A DNA stretch of 13,168 bases from JBHIER01 sp046760705 [NCBI: bacterium]. Lineage in GTDB: Bacteria; JBHIER01; G020348925. Made by a program: the position numbers and the translations under genes. The notes under the pieces are model-generated. The model was not told the origin of the DNA. It searched no databases and was given only the letters and a program-made list of their open reading frames with translations. The DNA is taken from assembly GCA_046760705.1 (NCBI GenBank), contig JBHIER010000034.1:1-13168 (forward strand), read 5' to 3'. Below, one piece after another: positions 1 through 7,428 of this stretch (positions are counted from its first letter, which is position 1; each line of letters begins with the position of its first letter).

Positions 1-67
1 TTTGCAACTTGAAAAAGAAGGTAAAAATGGTATTTGGGCACGTTTTCTAAAAAAAATCACAGAAACA

Positions 68-82
68 AGGAGAAGCGACGTG
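68..82 (+). promoter_or_regulatory. Ribosome binding site deciding the GTG start of the adaptor
   Basis: AGGAG at 68-72 precedes GTG 80-82 by 7 nt. This places the start 26 codons inside the longest open frame and directly before a signal peptide, which supports GTG as the true start. Confidence 0.75.
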
Positions 83-1879
83 TTATCGAAAAAAATATCT
101 TGGGGGGTACCTCCACTCTTCGTCCTTCTGCTCATCTATTCTGGGGGAGGCTGTGGCAAAAAGGGGCAGGGGCCGGGTAACGCTATCGTTAACAGGATCG
201 ATGAGGACAGGGACGGTTCTTTCGGCCGTTTCGACCTCCGTATTGACGCCAATGGTCAGACGGAGGAGGACACTCTGAGCGTGAAGGCGAGGATCATTTC
301 AGCGGCAACGAGCGACACTATATGGTCGGATGTGTGGCAGTTGAAGGGGAAATCTACCGATGACGCTCACACAGTTTCCCTGAGCAGCGAAGATTTTCAC
401 CTGACCGGGCCAACCAAAATCGCCCTGAAGATCGAACTTTACGATTCCACGGGGATCCACAGGTTTGATGCCGACAGCACATTGCGCATTCTCGTTGACG
501 ATGACGACTCCAACCCTCAATTCCGGGCTGAGTTCGGTGAGCAGAGCCCATCGATCGTCAACACCACAGACCTGAACAACGACCGATATGTAGAAAAGTT
601 CGACCTGCGCATCGATGCCGATGCCTCATCACCGAAGGCCGAGGTGGACGTCAAGGCGAAGATCATCTCCAGAACGACCGGCGACACCATCTGGACCGAC
701 TCGTGGCAAGTGAAGGGAAGATCGGAGAAGGATGCATACACAAAAACGCTTCGGGCCGATGAGTTCACCTTGAGCGATCGGAAGAAGCTCCCCCTGACTG
801 TTGAGTTGTACGACTCCACGGGTCAGGTGCGCTTTGAGGTCGACAGCTCTCTGGCGGTCCAGGTCGACTACGACACATCGTCAATGCCTCAGGCGGCCTT
901 TAAAAGGGAGGAACGGCCGCAGGGCGATGAGCTGCCCCCGGTCCCTGTGGAGACAACCAAAGCCAAGCGGGGCGATGTTTCCTCCCACCTTGTGGCTACA
1001 GCCACCCTGGAGCCCGAGAGACGGGCCGACGTTGTGGCCAAAGTGTCGGGGCTGGTAGAGAAGATCTTCGTCGAGGAGGGCCACCGGGTGAGGGAGGGCG
1101 ATGTCCTGGCCCGGTTGGACGACGAGCGGCTCAAGATTCAGGTGGAACAGGCCCTGGCCGAGCTCAATCGACTGCAGGCCGACTTCAAAAGGGCCGGAGA
1201 CCTCTTCGCCAAAGAATTGATCAGCGAGGAAGAGTACGAGAACATCCAGTTCCAGTGGGAGTCTCAAAAATCGGTCTACGAACTGGCCAGGCTCGATCTG
1301 AAGTATTCATCCATCACCGCCCCAATTTCAGGGGTTATCACCGAGCGGCTCATCCGGATCGGCAACCAGGTGAACGCTAACCAGAAGGTCTTCGCCGTGG
1401 CCAACTTCGACCCCCTTGTAGCCGTGGTCTTCATACCGGAGAGTAAGATGCGAAGATTGAAGGTCGGCCAGCCGGTCAAAATCCTTATCGACGCAGACGG
1501 TGACGAGTTGCACCAGGGCCGGGTGGCTCGGATCAGCCCGGTGGTCGATCCCACAAGCGGAACGGTGAAGGCTACTATCGAGGTGGGGGGGAGCAGAGAC
1601 TCCCTCAAACCTGGGATGTTCTGCCGGCTTAAGATCATTACCGAGACCCGGACCGATGCGGTGGTCATTCCCAAACGGGCTCTGGTCTCAGACGACGGCG
1701 AACAGGCAGTCTTTGTTGTGGCCAACAACCTGGCCAGGAAGAGAATGGTTGAAGTCGGATTCGACGACGAAGACCGGGTGGAGATACTCAGTGGCCTCGA
1801 AGAGGGGGAGCAGGTGATCACCATCGGCCAGAGCGGACTCAAAGACAGTACAAAGGTGGAGATTATTGAACTGCCATAA
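80..1879 (+). CDS. RND efflux adaptor lipoprotein (HlyD/AcrA-like) with two N-terminal choice-of-anchor H-like repeats
   Basis: Periplasmic membrane fusion protein that would link an inner-membrane RND permease to an outer-membrane channel. The GTG at 80 is chosen as the start because AGGAG lies at 68-72, 7 nt upstream, and it is followed at once by a signal sequence (KK, then a hydrophobic run). The frame is open upstream to a TTG at 2, but that start has no comparable site. Cys25 after Ser-Gly-Gly-Gly is a plausible but atypical lipobox, since position -3 is Gly rather than Leu. Residues about 38-146 and 161-269 are two similar repeats (see separate entry). From about 288 to 599 the normal adaptor follows: first lipoyl half (AKVSGLVEKIFVEEGHRV), coiled-coil hairpin at about 350-408, second lipoyl half (ITAPISGVI), beta-barrel and membrane-proximal domain ending IGQSGLKDSTKVEII. 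The family is usually near 350-420 residues, so 599 is long. It is the first gene of the efflux cluster. Adaptor identity is secure; substrate is unknown. Confidence 0.93.
   Translation: MLSKKISWGVPPLFVLLLIYSGGGCGKKGQGPGNAIVNRIDEDRDGSFGRFDLRIDANGQTEEDTLSVKARIISAATSDTIWSDVWQLKGKSTDDAHTVSLSSEDFHLTGPTKIALKIELYDSTGIHRFDADSTLRILVDDDDSNPQFRAEFGEQSPSIVNTTDLNNDRYVEKFDLRIDADASSPKAEVDVKAKIISRTTGDTIWTDSWQVKGRSEKDAYTKTLRADEFTLSDRKKLPLTVELYDSTGQVRFEVDSSLAVQVDYDTSSMPQAAFKREERPQGDELPPVPVETTKAKRGDVSSHLVATATLEPERRADVVAKVSGLVEKIFVEEGHRVREGDVLARLDDERLKIQVEQALAELNRLQADFKRAGDLFAKELISEEEYENIQFQWESQKSVYELARLDLKYSSITAPISGVITERLIRIGNQVNANQKVFAVANFDPLVAVVFIPESKMRRLKVGQPVKILIDADGDELHQGRVARISPVVDPTSGTVKATIEVGGSRDSLKPGMFCRLKIITETRTDAVVIPKRALVSDDGEQAVFVVANNLARKRMVEVGFDDEDRVEILSGLEEGEQVITIGQSGLKDSTKVEIIELP
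191..886 (+). repeat. Tandem duplicated protein domain inside the adaptor gene
   Basis: Two copies of a domain of about 110 residues, starting at codons near 191 and 560. Shared landmarks in the same order are FDLRIDA, VKA(R/K)IIS, DTIW(S/T)D, WQ(L/V)KG, ELYDSTG, RF(D/E)(A/V)DS and VD-D. Copy 1 opens with an acidic Asp-x-Asp-x-Asp-Gly stretch (DEDRDGSFGRF), which resembles a calcium-binding loop; copy 2 has the weaker DLNNDRYVEKF. From memory of the family, the pattern (acidic DxDGD-like opening, F-L-x-D-A-D strand, W, DD, ELYD, closing acidic run) matches the choice-of-anchor H domain found in secreted bacterial proteins. That assignment needs a profile search; the internal duplication itself is seen directly. 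Confidence 0.8.
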
Positions 1880-1880
1880 G

Positions 1881-1980
1881 TAGGGGTAATTAGGGGTGAC
1901 TATTCAGCCTACCTCTCTGAATAATTTCATTACACCTGTCACTCCGGTCCCGACGACAGGAGGATAACGGAATCTCCTTA
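1881..1980 (+). other. Spacer with a tandem 10-mer and several short hairpins (possible attenuator/terminator)
   Basis: Directly after the adaptor stop there is a near-tandem 10-mer (TAGGGGTAAT, TAGGGGTGAC) at 1881-1900. TATTCAG (1901-1907) pairs with CTGAATA (1917-1923) across a 9-nt loop. GGGGTGAC (1893-1900) can pair with GTCACTCC (1938-1945) around it with one G-T pair. CCTGTC (1935-1940) can instead pair with GACAGG (1955-1960), so the last two stems exclude each other. No run of T follows the stems, so this is not a standard intrinsic terminator. The function is unproven; it could damp read-through into permease 1. Confidence 0.4.
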
Positions 1981-2057
1981 ATGTCTCACATGAAACACTT
2001 CTTGATAGTCACGAAATCGCGGCCTTTCAAATTCAGAGATTCGGTGCTCTGCAGACG

Positions 2058-2116
2058 TAGTGTAGCCCCTTGTGGGCGTAAATTCTACGGGGACAAGCCC
2101 CTACACTACAAATTCT
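2058..2116. repeat. Palindromic cloverleaf-like intergenic repeat (REP/MITE-like), copy A
   Basis: Outer arms TAGTGTAG (2058-2065) and CTACACTA (2101-2108) are perfect 8-bp inverted repeats. Between them lie two small hairpins: CCC/GGG around TTGT (2067-2076) and GGGG/CCCC around ACAAG (2089-2101). They are joined by a short A+T-rich linker with TAAATTCTA. The last base of the right hairpin overlaps the outer arm. The 3' part, GGGGACAAGCCCCTACACTA and the following ACAAATT, recurs in shorter form at 6189-6210. It sits in the 324-nt spacer between adaptor and permease 1. This is a mobile or extragenic repeat by structure; no transposase is attached. Confidence 0.6.
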
Positions 2117-2203
2117 CGGGACCTTTTGCAGATGAGAAAATGGAAATTATGGCGTATTTTGTCATATCCCTATTGATCTTCCTTGTATCTTTCGAAGAAA
2201 GCC

Positions 2204-5200
2204 ATGAAGATCATTGAACTTTCGACAAGGCGCCCGGTGACGGTGGCCATGTTTACCCTGGCGGTGCTCCTCTTCGGCATCGTCTCCTTGCAGCGGCTGC
2301 GGGTGCACCTTCTGCCTGAGCTGACCTATCCGACGCTGACAGTTCGTACAGAGTTCGAGGGGGCTGCCCCGGCCGAAGTCGAGAATCTGGTCACCAAGCC
2401 CATCGAGGAAGCGGTGGGCACGGTGAGAAGGCTGGTGAGCATCAGCTCAATCTCCAGGTCCGAATGGTCGGACGTGGTCCTGGAATTCCAGTGGGGGACT
2501 GACATGGCCAACGCGGCCCTGGAGGTTCGGCAGAAGCTGGACATCATCACCCTTCCCCGTGAGGTGAAACAGCCGATCCTGCTCCGCTTCGATCCTTCCA
2601 ACGATCCCATTGTTCTGGTGGGACTTTCAGGAGAGGAAGATCTCAGCCGGTTGCGTATCTTCGCTGAAGAGCACCTGAAGAAAGAGTTGGAGACGGTTGA
2701 AGTGGCGGCGGTGAAGGTGAGCGGTGGCCTGGAGGAGGAGATCCACATCGAGGTGGACGAGGGCAGGCTGGCCCAAATGGGATTCAGCATCGCCCAAATA
2801 TCCCAGCGACTGGCCCAGGAGAACGTCAACCTCTCCGGCGGCAGCCTCAGGGAGGGCACGGCCGAATACCTGGTCCGCACCCTCAATCAGTTCAAACGGG
2901 TGGACGAGATTGAAGAGGTCGTCATCGGAGTCAGGAAGGGCATCAAGTTCTATCTCAAGAACGTGGCCACCGTATCGAAATCCCATAAGGAGAGAGATGC
3001 CATCACTCGCATCAACGGTCAGGAAGCGGTAGAGATTGCCATCTACAAGGAAGGGGATGCCAACACGGTGGCTGTGGCCAAACGGGTGGCTCGGCGGCTC
3101 CGGGAATACACTCCGGAGCTGTTGGGTTCCATGAGACTGACCACTATCTCCGATCAATCCCATTTCATCCAGAGGGCCGTCAGCGAGGTGCGGGACTCAG
3201 CCATCATCGGCATGCTCTTGGCCATGATCGTTCTCTTCTTCTTTCTGAAAAGTTTGCGCAGTACAGCCATCATCGGTTTTGCCATTCCAGCCTCGGTTAT
3301 CACCACCTTTTTGGCCATGTACTTTGGAAAGGTGACTCTGAACATCATGTCCCTGGGGGGGCTGGCCCTGGGTGTGGGTATGCTCGTAGATAACTCCATC
3401 GTCGTCTTAGAAAGCATCGACCGTTATCGCGGGGAGGGGCACAGCCTTCTCCAGGCGGCCAACAGAGGGGCCGGGGAGGTGGGAACAGCCGTCATCGCCT
3501 CAACGCTGACCACCATCTGTGTCTTCTTTCCCATCATCTTCATCAAAGGCATTGCCGGCCAACTTTTCAGAGACCAGGCCCTGACCATCACCTTCTCCCT
3601 CATCGTCTCCCTCATCATCGCCCTGACGCTCATTCCCATGATAGCATCCCGCGAGCGGAAAAGGGCTGAAAAGGTGCGGGCCACGAATGTATGGCTGTTG
3701 TCAGTGACCAGAGCGCATATTCAGAAGATGGGGCCGCGAGCGTTCTCTCAAGAAAGACTGTTCATTATCCGTTGGTTCCTCACGCTCATATGGAGCCTGC
3801 GATTTTTCCTCATCTATCTTATTCGTCTCCTGTGGGAGGGGCTGAAAACCATCGGACTGTGGCTGTGGTACCACTCGTCAATCCTGCGCTGGGTAGGACG
3901 AACCACCACAGAGTACGGACACAAGCGCAGTTGGCCCTTCTTCGTTCTCTTGCCTTTCTACCTCCTTATCCGATTTCTGAGAGAGATACCCGGATGGTTT
4001 GTAGAGGAGGCCCGATGGGTGAAAGAGGCCGAAAAAAGACACACTGTCAAGAGTCGAGAGAAGATCTGGTTCAGAAAGCACTGGCAGGAGTTGGTCGATC
4101 AATACGGAGGAAAGTTCGTAGCCCTCCTCAACAACGGAGTCGTATGCAGTGCAGAAGACCGGTGGGAGACGAAGCGTCTCTTCTCGGAGAGCCATCCGGG
4201 CCAGGTCAGAACAATCTGTCGCGTCCCAGCCAGAGCTGAGGGAAGCAGAGCGACGCGCGCAAAATTCTTCTTCATCACTTCTTACAAGAGGGCCCTCATC
4301 CCGATTGAGTTTGTTCTGCGGCAGATGGTGAGACTGTGTATTCCCATCTTTCGCCTCCCCTGGGACGTTCTCAAGCCACCCTTTTCCCTGGTTCGGTTTG
4401 TCGTCTCGATGGCTCTTTCCCTGCTCGTCTTTCTGTTCACGAATGGGCTTTACCTCATCGTAGTGGGGGGTAGGTGGGTGGGGAGAAAGCTGGGCCCATT
4501 CCTGTTGGCCTACATCGGATTGCTCATCTTGTTTGCTCTGACCGGGCCGGGGCTCAGACCTCAGCTCTTTGCCCTGGCCGTCCCTTTGGCTGTTGTGCTT
4601 TTACTCCTTCTGAAGGTGCTGCTCCGTGGGTTTGACAGGGTGTTTCCGGCCATATCGAAGAGCTATCCACACCTTCTTCGATGGGCCTTGGGCCACAAAC
4701 TTACAGTGCTGACAGCCGCACTGCTCATCTTCTTCGCCTCACTGATGGCCGTCTCTTTTCTCGGAATGGAGCTCATCCCTCAGTTCTCTCAGGGTGAATT
4801 CACCCTGGCCGTTGACTTTCCCGTGGGGACACCTATCGATGTCACAGATGGGCTTCTGGGTCGCATCGAAGAGGCTATCAGGGACGACCCGCGGGTGGCC
4901 AGAGTTTACAGCATCGTCGGGACCGGCAATCGAATGACCGCCGACACGGGGTTGGAGGGTGAGAACCACGGCGAATTGAAGGTCGTCATGAAGGACCCCA
5001 CGGACAAGAAGGCTGAGGTTCGGATCAGAGAGCGGATTCGACAGGAACTGTTCAGAGTGCCGGATGCGGAGGCAGAATTTCAGACTCCCACCTATTTCAC
5101 GTTCAAAACACCCATCGAAGTTGAGGTGGTCGGTTACGATATCGATCAATTGAAGGAGAGTGCCGATCGAATTGTCACGGCCTTGAGTCCTGTTGAAGGG

Positions 5201-6166
5201 TTGACGGACCTGCAGTCGAACCTTGAGGCAGGCAACCCTGAGGTCCAGATCGTCTTCGATCGGGAGAAGGTGGCCGCACTCGGACTCGACATCTACAACA
5301 TCTCTCAGGTGGTGAGGAATAGAATAAGAGGTAACATCCCGTCGAGGTTTGCCGTCGGCGAGCGCAGGATCGACATTCTGGTCAGAGCGATCGGTGGGAA
5401 CCGGGCCACCATCGATCGGATCAGGAACCTGATCATCAATCCGCAGGATCAGGTGCCCATCAACCTCAGTTCCGTGGCCGATGTGAGGGTGGACATCGGT
5501 CCCAGCCAGATTCATCGGCTGGGCCAACGGCGGACAGCTCTCGTCACTGCCAACGTTGTCGGTCGTGACTTAGGCAGTGTCTCCGGTGAGGTTGAGGAGA
5601 GGCTCCGTTCAGTCCCGCTGCCTCCGACCTTCTCGGCCTCTTTGGCCGGTCAGAACAGGGAGATGCTCGTCTCCTTCGCCTCACTGCGCTTTGCGCTTCT
5701 GCTGGCCATCTTTCTGGTTTATCTGGTGATGGCCTCTCAATTCGAGTCGCTCCTTCACCCCTTCGTCATCATGTTCTCCTTGCCCCTTGCTCTTATCGGT
5801 GTAGTAGCGGCCCTCCTGCTCACCGGCCAGACCATCAATGTCGTCGTCCTCATCGGTGTGATCCTGTTGGCGGGCATTGTTGTCAATAACGCCATCGTCC
5901 TCATCGACTACATCAACCGGCTCCGGCGGCAGGGGATGGCCAAGTACGAGGCCATTGTTCAAGCAGGTCGGGTCCGCCTCCGGCCGATTCTGATGACGAC
6001 AGCCACCACCGTGCTGGCCCTGTTGCCCATGGCCCTGGGCTTCGGCCAAGGGGCCGAGATTCGAGCACCGATGGCTATCGCCGTCATCGGGGGGCTTTTG
6101 ACTTCGACTCTGTTAACCTTGGTGGTCATCCCGATCGTCTACGCGATCGTGGATAGAAAGGGGTAA
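2204..6166 (+). CDS. RND efflux permease 1, extended by a hydrophobic insertion between TM6 and TM7
   Basis: Inner-membrane proton-driven RND (AcrB/MdtB-type) transporter, 1320 residues. ATG 2204 is chosen over the in-frame TTG at 2183 because MKIIELSTRRPVTVAMF is the usual RND N-terminus and GAAGAAA lies just upstream. Visible in order: TM1 (about 11-30), first porter domain (GAAPAEVENLVTKPIEEAVG), TM2-TM6 (about 330-481), an inserted region (about 487-820), TM7 (about 833-853), second porter domain, and TM8-TM12 (from about 1165 to the end). TM4 has GMLVDNSIVV with Asp396 matching AcrB D407, while the D408 position is Asn. TM10 has GIVVNNAIV, with Asn at the AcrB K940 position. RLRPILMT keeps the R971 equivalent. 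RND permeases are normally about 1020-1060 residues, so roughly 300 are extra. The frame stays open throughout, arguing against an error. It probably works with the upstream adaptor; substrate is unknown. Confidence 0.93.
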   Translation: MKIIELSTRRPVTVAMFTLAVLLFGIVSLQRLRVHLLPELTYPTLTVRTEFEGAAPAEVENLVTKPIEEAVGTVRRLVSISSISRSEWSDVVLEFQWGTDMANAALEVRQKLDIITLPREVKQPILLRFDPSNDPIVLVGLSGEEDLSRLRIFAEEHLKKELETVEVAAVKVSGGLEEEIHIEVDEGRLAQMGFSIAQISQRLAQENVNLSGGSLREGTAEYLVRTLNQFKRVDEIEEVVIGVRKGIKFYLKNVATVSKSHKERDAITRINGQEAVEIAIYKEGDANTVAVAKRVARRLREYTPELLGSMRLTTISDQSHFIQRAVSEVRDSAIIGMLLAMIVLFFFLKSLRSTAIIGFAIPASVITTFLAMYFGKVTLNIMSLGGLALGVGMLVDNSIVVLESIDRYRGEGHSLLQAANRGAGEVGTAVIASTLTTICVFFPIIFIKGIAGQLFRDQALTITFSLIVSLIIALTLIPMIASRERKRAEKVRATNVWLLSVTRAHIQKMGPRAFSQERLFIIRWFLTLIWSLRFFLIYLIRLLWEGLKTIGLWLWYHSSILRWVGRTTTEYGHKRSWPFFVLLPFYLLIRFLREIPGWFVEEARWVKEAEKRHTVKSREKIWFRKHWQELVDQYGGKFVALLNNGVVCSAEDRWETKRLFSESHPGQVRTICRVPARAEGSRATRAKFFFITSYKRALIPIEFVLRQMVRLCIPIFRLPWDVLKPPFSLVRFVVSMALSLLVFLFTNGLYLIVVGGRWVGRKLGPFLLAYIGLLILFALTGPGLRPQLFALAVPLAVVLLLLLKVLLRGFDRVFPAISKSYPHLLRWALGHKLTVLTAALLIFFASLMAVSFLGMELIPQFSQGEFTLAVDFPVGTPIDVTDGLLGRIEEAIRDDPRVARVYSIVGTGNRMTADTGLEGENHGELKVVMKDPTDKKAEVRIRERIRQELFRVPDAEAEFQTPTYFTFKTPIEVEVVGYDIDQLKESADRIVTALSPVEGLTDLQSNLEAGNPEVQIVFDREKVAALGLDIYNISQVVRNRIRGNIPSRFAVGERRIDILVRAIGGNRATIDRIRNLIINPQDQVPINLSSVADVRVDIGPSQIHRLGQRRTALVTANVVGRDLGSVSGEVEERLRSVPLPPTFSASLAGQNREMLVSFASLRFALLLAIFLVYLVMASQFESLLHPFVIMFSLPLALIGVVAALLLTGQTINVVVLIGVILLAGIVVNNAIVLIDYINRLRRQGMAKYEAIVQAGRVRLRPILMTTATTVLALLPMALGFGQGAEIRAPMAIAVIGGLLTSTLLTLVVIPIVYAIVDRKG
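3662..4660 (+). other. Polytopic insertion in permease 1 (TM6-TM7 linker)
   Basis: In permease 2 of this window the TM6-TM7 linker is about 35 residues. Here the matching interval (residues about 487-820) is some 330 residues. It contains several strongly hydrophobic stretches: about 519-544 (LFIIRWFLTLIW...), 577-594 (WPFFVLLPFYLLIRF), 697-718 (ALIPIEFVLRQMV...), 730-755 (VRFVVSMALSLLVFLF), 764-781 (GPFLLAYIGLLILFAL) and 787-808 (LFALAVPLAVVLLLLLKVLL). A polar, basic stretch lies at about 600-695. An even number of membrane crossings is needed to keep TM7 in register. I do not recognise the inserted domain. Confidence 0.75.
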
Positions 6167-6170
6167 TTTA

Positions 6171-6216
6171 TAGCGCCTGGATTTGCTCGGGGAGCCCCTA
6201 GACTACAGATTGTTGG
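6171..6216. repeat. Shorter degenerate relative of the intergenic repeat (copy B)
   Basis: Five bases after the permease 1 stop, TAGCGCCTGG leads into CGGGGAGCCCCTAGACTACA and then GATTGTTGGGG. This aligns with the 3' part of the element at 2058-2116, except that the hairpin loop CAA is lost and a few bases differ. GGGG-A-GCCCC and the following CTA-ACTACA-ATT are the shared core. The left arm is eroded. Two relatives therefore flank permease 1. Confidence 0.45.
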
Positions 6217-6283
6217 GGCTGTGAGCTCTGCCGTCGGGCCACCTCAATTTGTCCACAGAGTTAGGCAACTGACGGCTACAGCC
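6217..6283 (+). other. Nested inverted repeat upstream of the TPR gene
   Basis: GGCTGT (6217-6222) pairs with ACAGCC (6278-6283). Inside it GCCGTC (6230-6235) pairs with GACGGC (6271-6276), giving two collinear 6-bp stems with a 7-versus-1 internal bulge and a 35-nt loop. It ends about 30 nt before the ATG of the TPR gene and could form in the transcript between permease 1 and the TPR gene. No T-run follows, so intrinsic termination is not indicated. Confidence 0.4.
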
Positions 6284-6314
6284 ATTTCGGCATTAGCAAA
6301 AAGTGGAGAGGAAA

Positions 6315-7289
6315 ATGCGTTTCTGCAAAGCTGCTTTCGTTGCGCTTGTTTTGCTGCTGACCGCCCGGACTTCGAGCTCCCAAACTAATCTTGAGAAGGG
6401 ACTGCAACTCTCGGAAGAGGGAAGGATTGAGGAAGCGAAAGCGGTCTTTGAACTCCTGTTGAAAGAGGATCCTGAATATGCTGAGGCACATTTTCAATTG
6501 GGGAAGCTCTACCTTTCCCTTGAGGACCACGACAGGTCGATCGATTCCTTCAAGCGCGCAGTTGAGCTTAATGAAAGCAGCTCTATATACCACCAGTGGC
6601 TGGGCAGAGCAATAGGGCTTAAAGCTCAAAAGGGAAGCAAACTGAAGGCACTTTTCAGGGCCAAAAAGGCCAAAGGGGAATTTGAGAAGGCAGTGGAATT
6701 GGATCCCCAAAACATTGGGGCCAGATTCGATCTGTTGCAATATTATCTCCAAGCCCCGGGGATTGCTGGGGGGAGCAAAGAGAAGGCTGTAGAACAGGCC
6801 AAGGAGATTTTAGAGTACGATACTTTGCAGGGGCGTCGGGCCTTCGCCCTGATTTATGAAAACTCAAAAAACTATGGCGAAGCGGAGCAGAGATATGTTG
6901 AAGCGACCCAATTGGATTCTCTCAATACGGAACCGTATTACTGGCTCGGATTCTTCTATCAGCGCCAAGAGCGATATGACGAGGCGATGCAGGTTTTTGA
7001 ACAGATATTAGAAATCGATCCTGAAGAGATGGCGGCTCTCTATCAAGTCGGAAGAACATGCATCTTCGCAAAAAAGAACTTAGGGAAAGCGGAGGAGTGC
7101 TTTCAAAAATATTTGCAGGTAAAGCCGAAGCCGAGTGATCCCGATTGGGCCTCAGCCCACTGGCGCTTAGGGATGGTCTATGACCTGAAAGGAGAAAGAG
7201 GGTTGGCGATCTCCGAGTGGGAGAAGGCCCTGGAGTTGAATCCAGATCACAAGCAGGCAAAGGAGGCGTTGGAAAAGGTGGGGAGATAG
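6315..7289 (+). CDS. Secreted/periplasmic TPR repeat protein between the two RND permeases
   Basis: A 324-residue TPR protein. ATG 6315 is preferred to the GTG at 6303 because GGAGAGG (6305-6311) sits just before it. The N-terminus is a Sec-type signal peptide: MRFCK, hydrophobic AAFVALVLLLTA, then RTSSSQ with likely cleavage near the serines. It follows with helical repeats of the TPR pattern, such as GRIEEAKAVFELLLKEDPEYAEAH, DHDRSIDSFKRAVELNESS, GEFEKAVELDPQNIGARFDL, RYDEAMQVFEQILEIDPEEM and GERGLAISEWEKALELNPDH. A distinctive segment with YYLQAPGIAGGSKEKA interrupts the regular pitch and seems to belong to a known TPR subgroup. TPR proteins are usually scaffolds. Its position in a pump cluster suggests a periplasmic role in assembly or complex formation, which is inference. 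The gap after permease 1 is 148 nt. Confidence 0.88.
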   Translation: MRFCKAAFVALVLLLTARTSSSQTNLEKGLQLSEEGRIEEAKAVFELLLKEDPEYAEAHFQLGKLYLSLEDHDRSIDSFKRAVELNESSSIYHQWLGRAIGLKAQKGSKLKALFRAKKAKGEFEKAVELDPQNIGARFDLLQYYLQAPGIAGGSKEKAVEQAKEILEYDTLQGRRAFALIYENSKNYGEAEQRYVEATQLDSLNTEPYYWLGFFYQRQERYDEAMQVFEQILEIDPEEMAALYQVGRTCIFAKKNLGKAEECFQKYLQVKPKPSDPDWASAHWRLGMVYDLKGERGLAISEWEKALELNPDHKQAKEALEKVGR

Positions 7290-7428
7290 AAGGCTCAGTA
7301 CATCACAATAAAACACTCAGCCTGCCCCAGCGTGGGTCTGGAAGCCGGGATCATTCCGCAAAACCTAAAGGAGAGTGTCACGAACCGGTCTTCGTCTTCA
7401 CCGGCGAGCCTGAAGTCGGAACGATCAG

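Noticed and set aside
9-36. Possible promoter upstream of the adaptor (TTGAAA and TATTTG with 16 bp between)
   Set aside because: The -10 box is poor and the window starts only a few bases earlier, so the true promoter or an upstream operon gene may lie outside.
1981-2217. Possible 78-residue gene between adaptor and permease 1
   Set aside because: It runs through the palindromic repeat, overlaps the start of permease 1, has no well-placed ribosome site (the AGGAGGA is about 15 nt away) and resembles no known protein.
3691-4331. Frameshift inside the permease 1 insertion
   Set aside because: Other frames are open for a while here, but they give no transporter-like sequence, while the main frame is continuous and hydrophobic on both sides of the polar stretch. 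A local error cannot be fully excluded for 4085-4260.
4739-5527. Long antisense open frame (262 codons) opposite permease 1, and similar ones opposite the adaptor and permease 2
   Set aside because: These are the expected mirror frames of G+C-rich coding DNA. Their translations are rich in His, Arg and Ser without family motifs, and the plus-strand RND genes fully explain the sequence.
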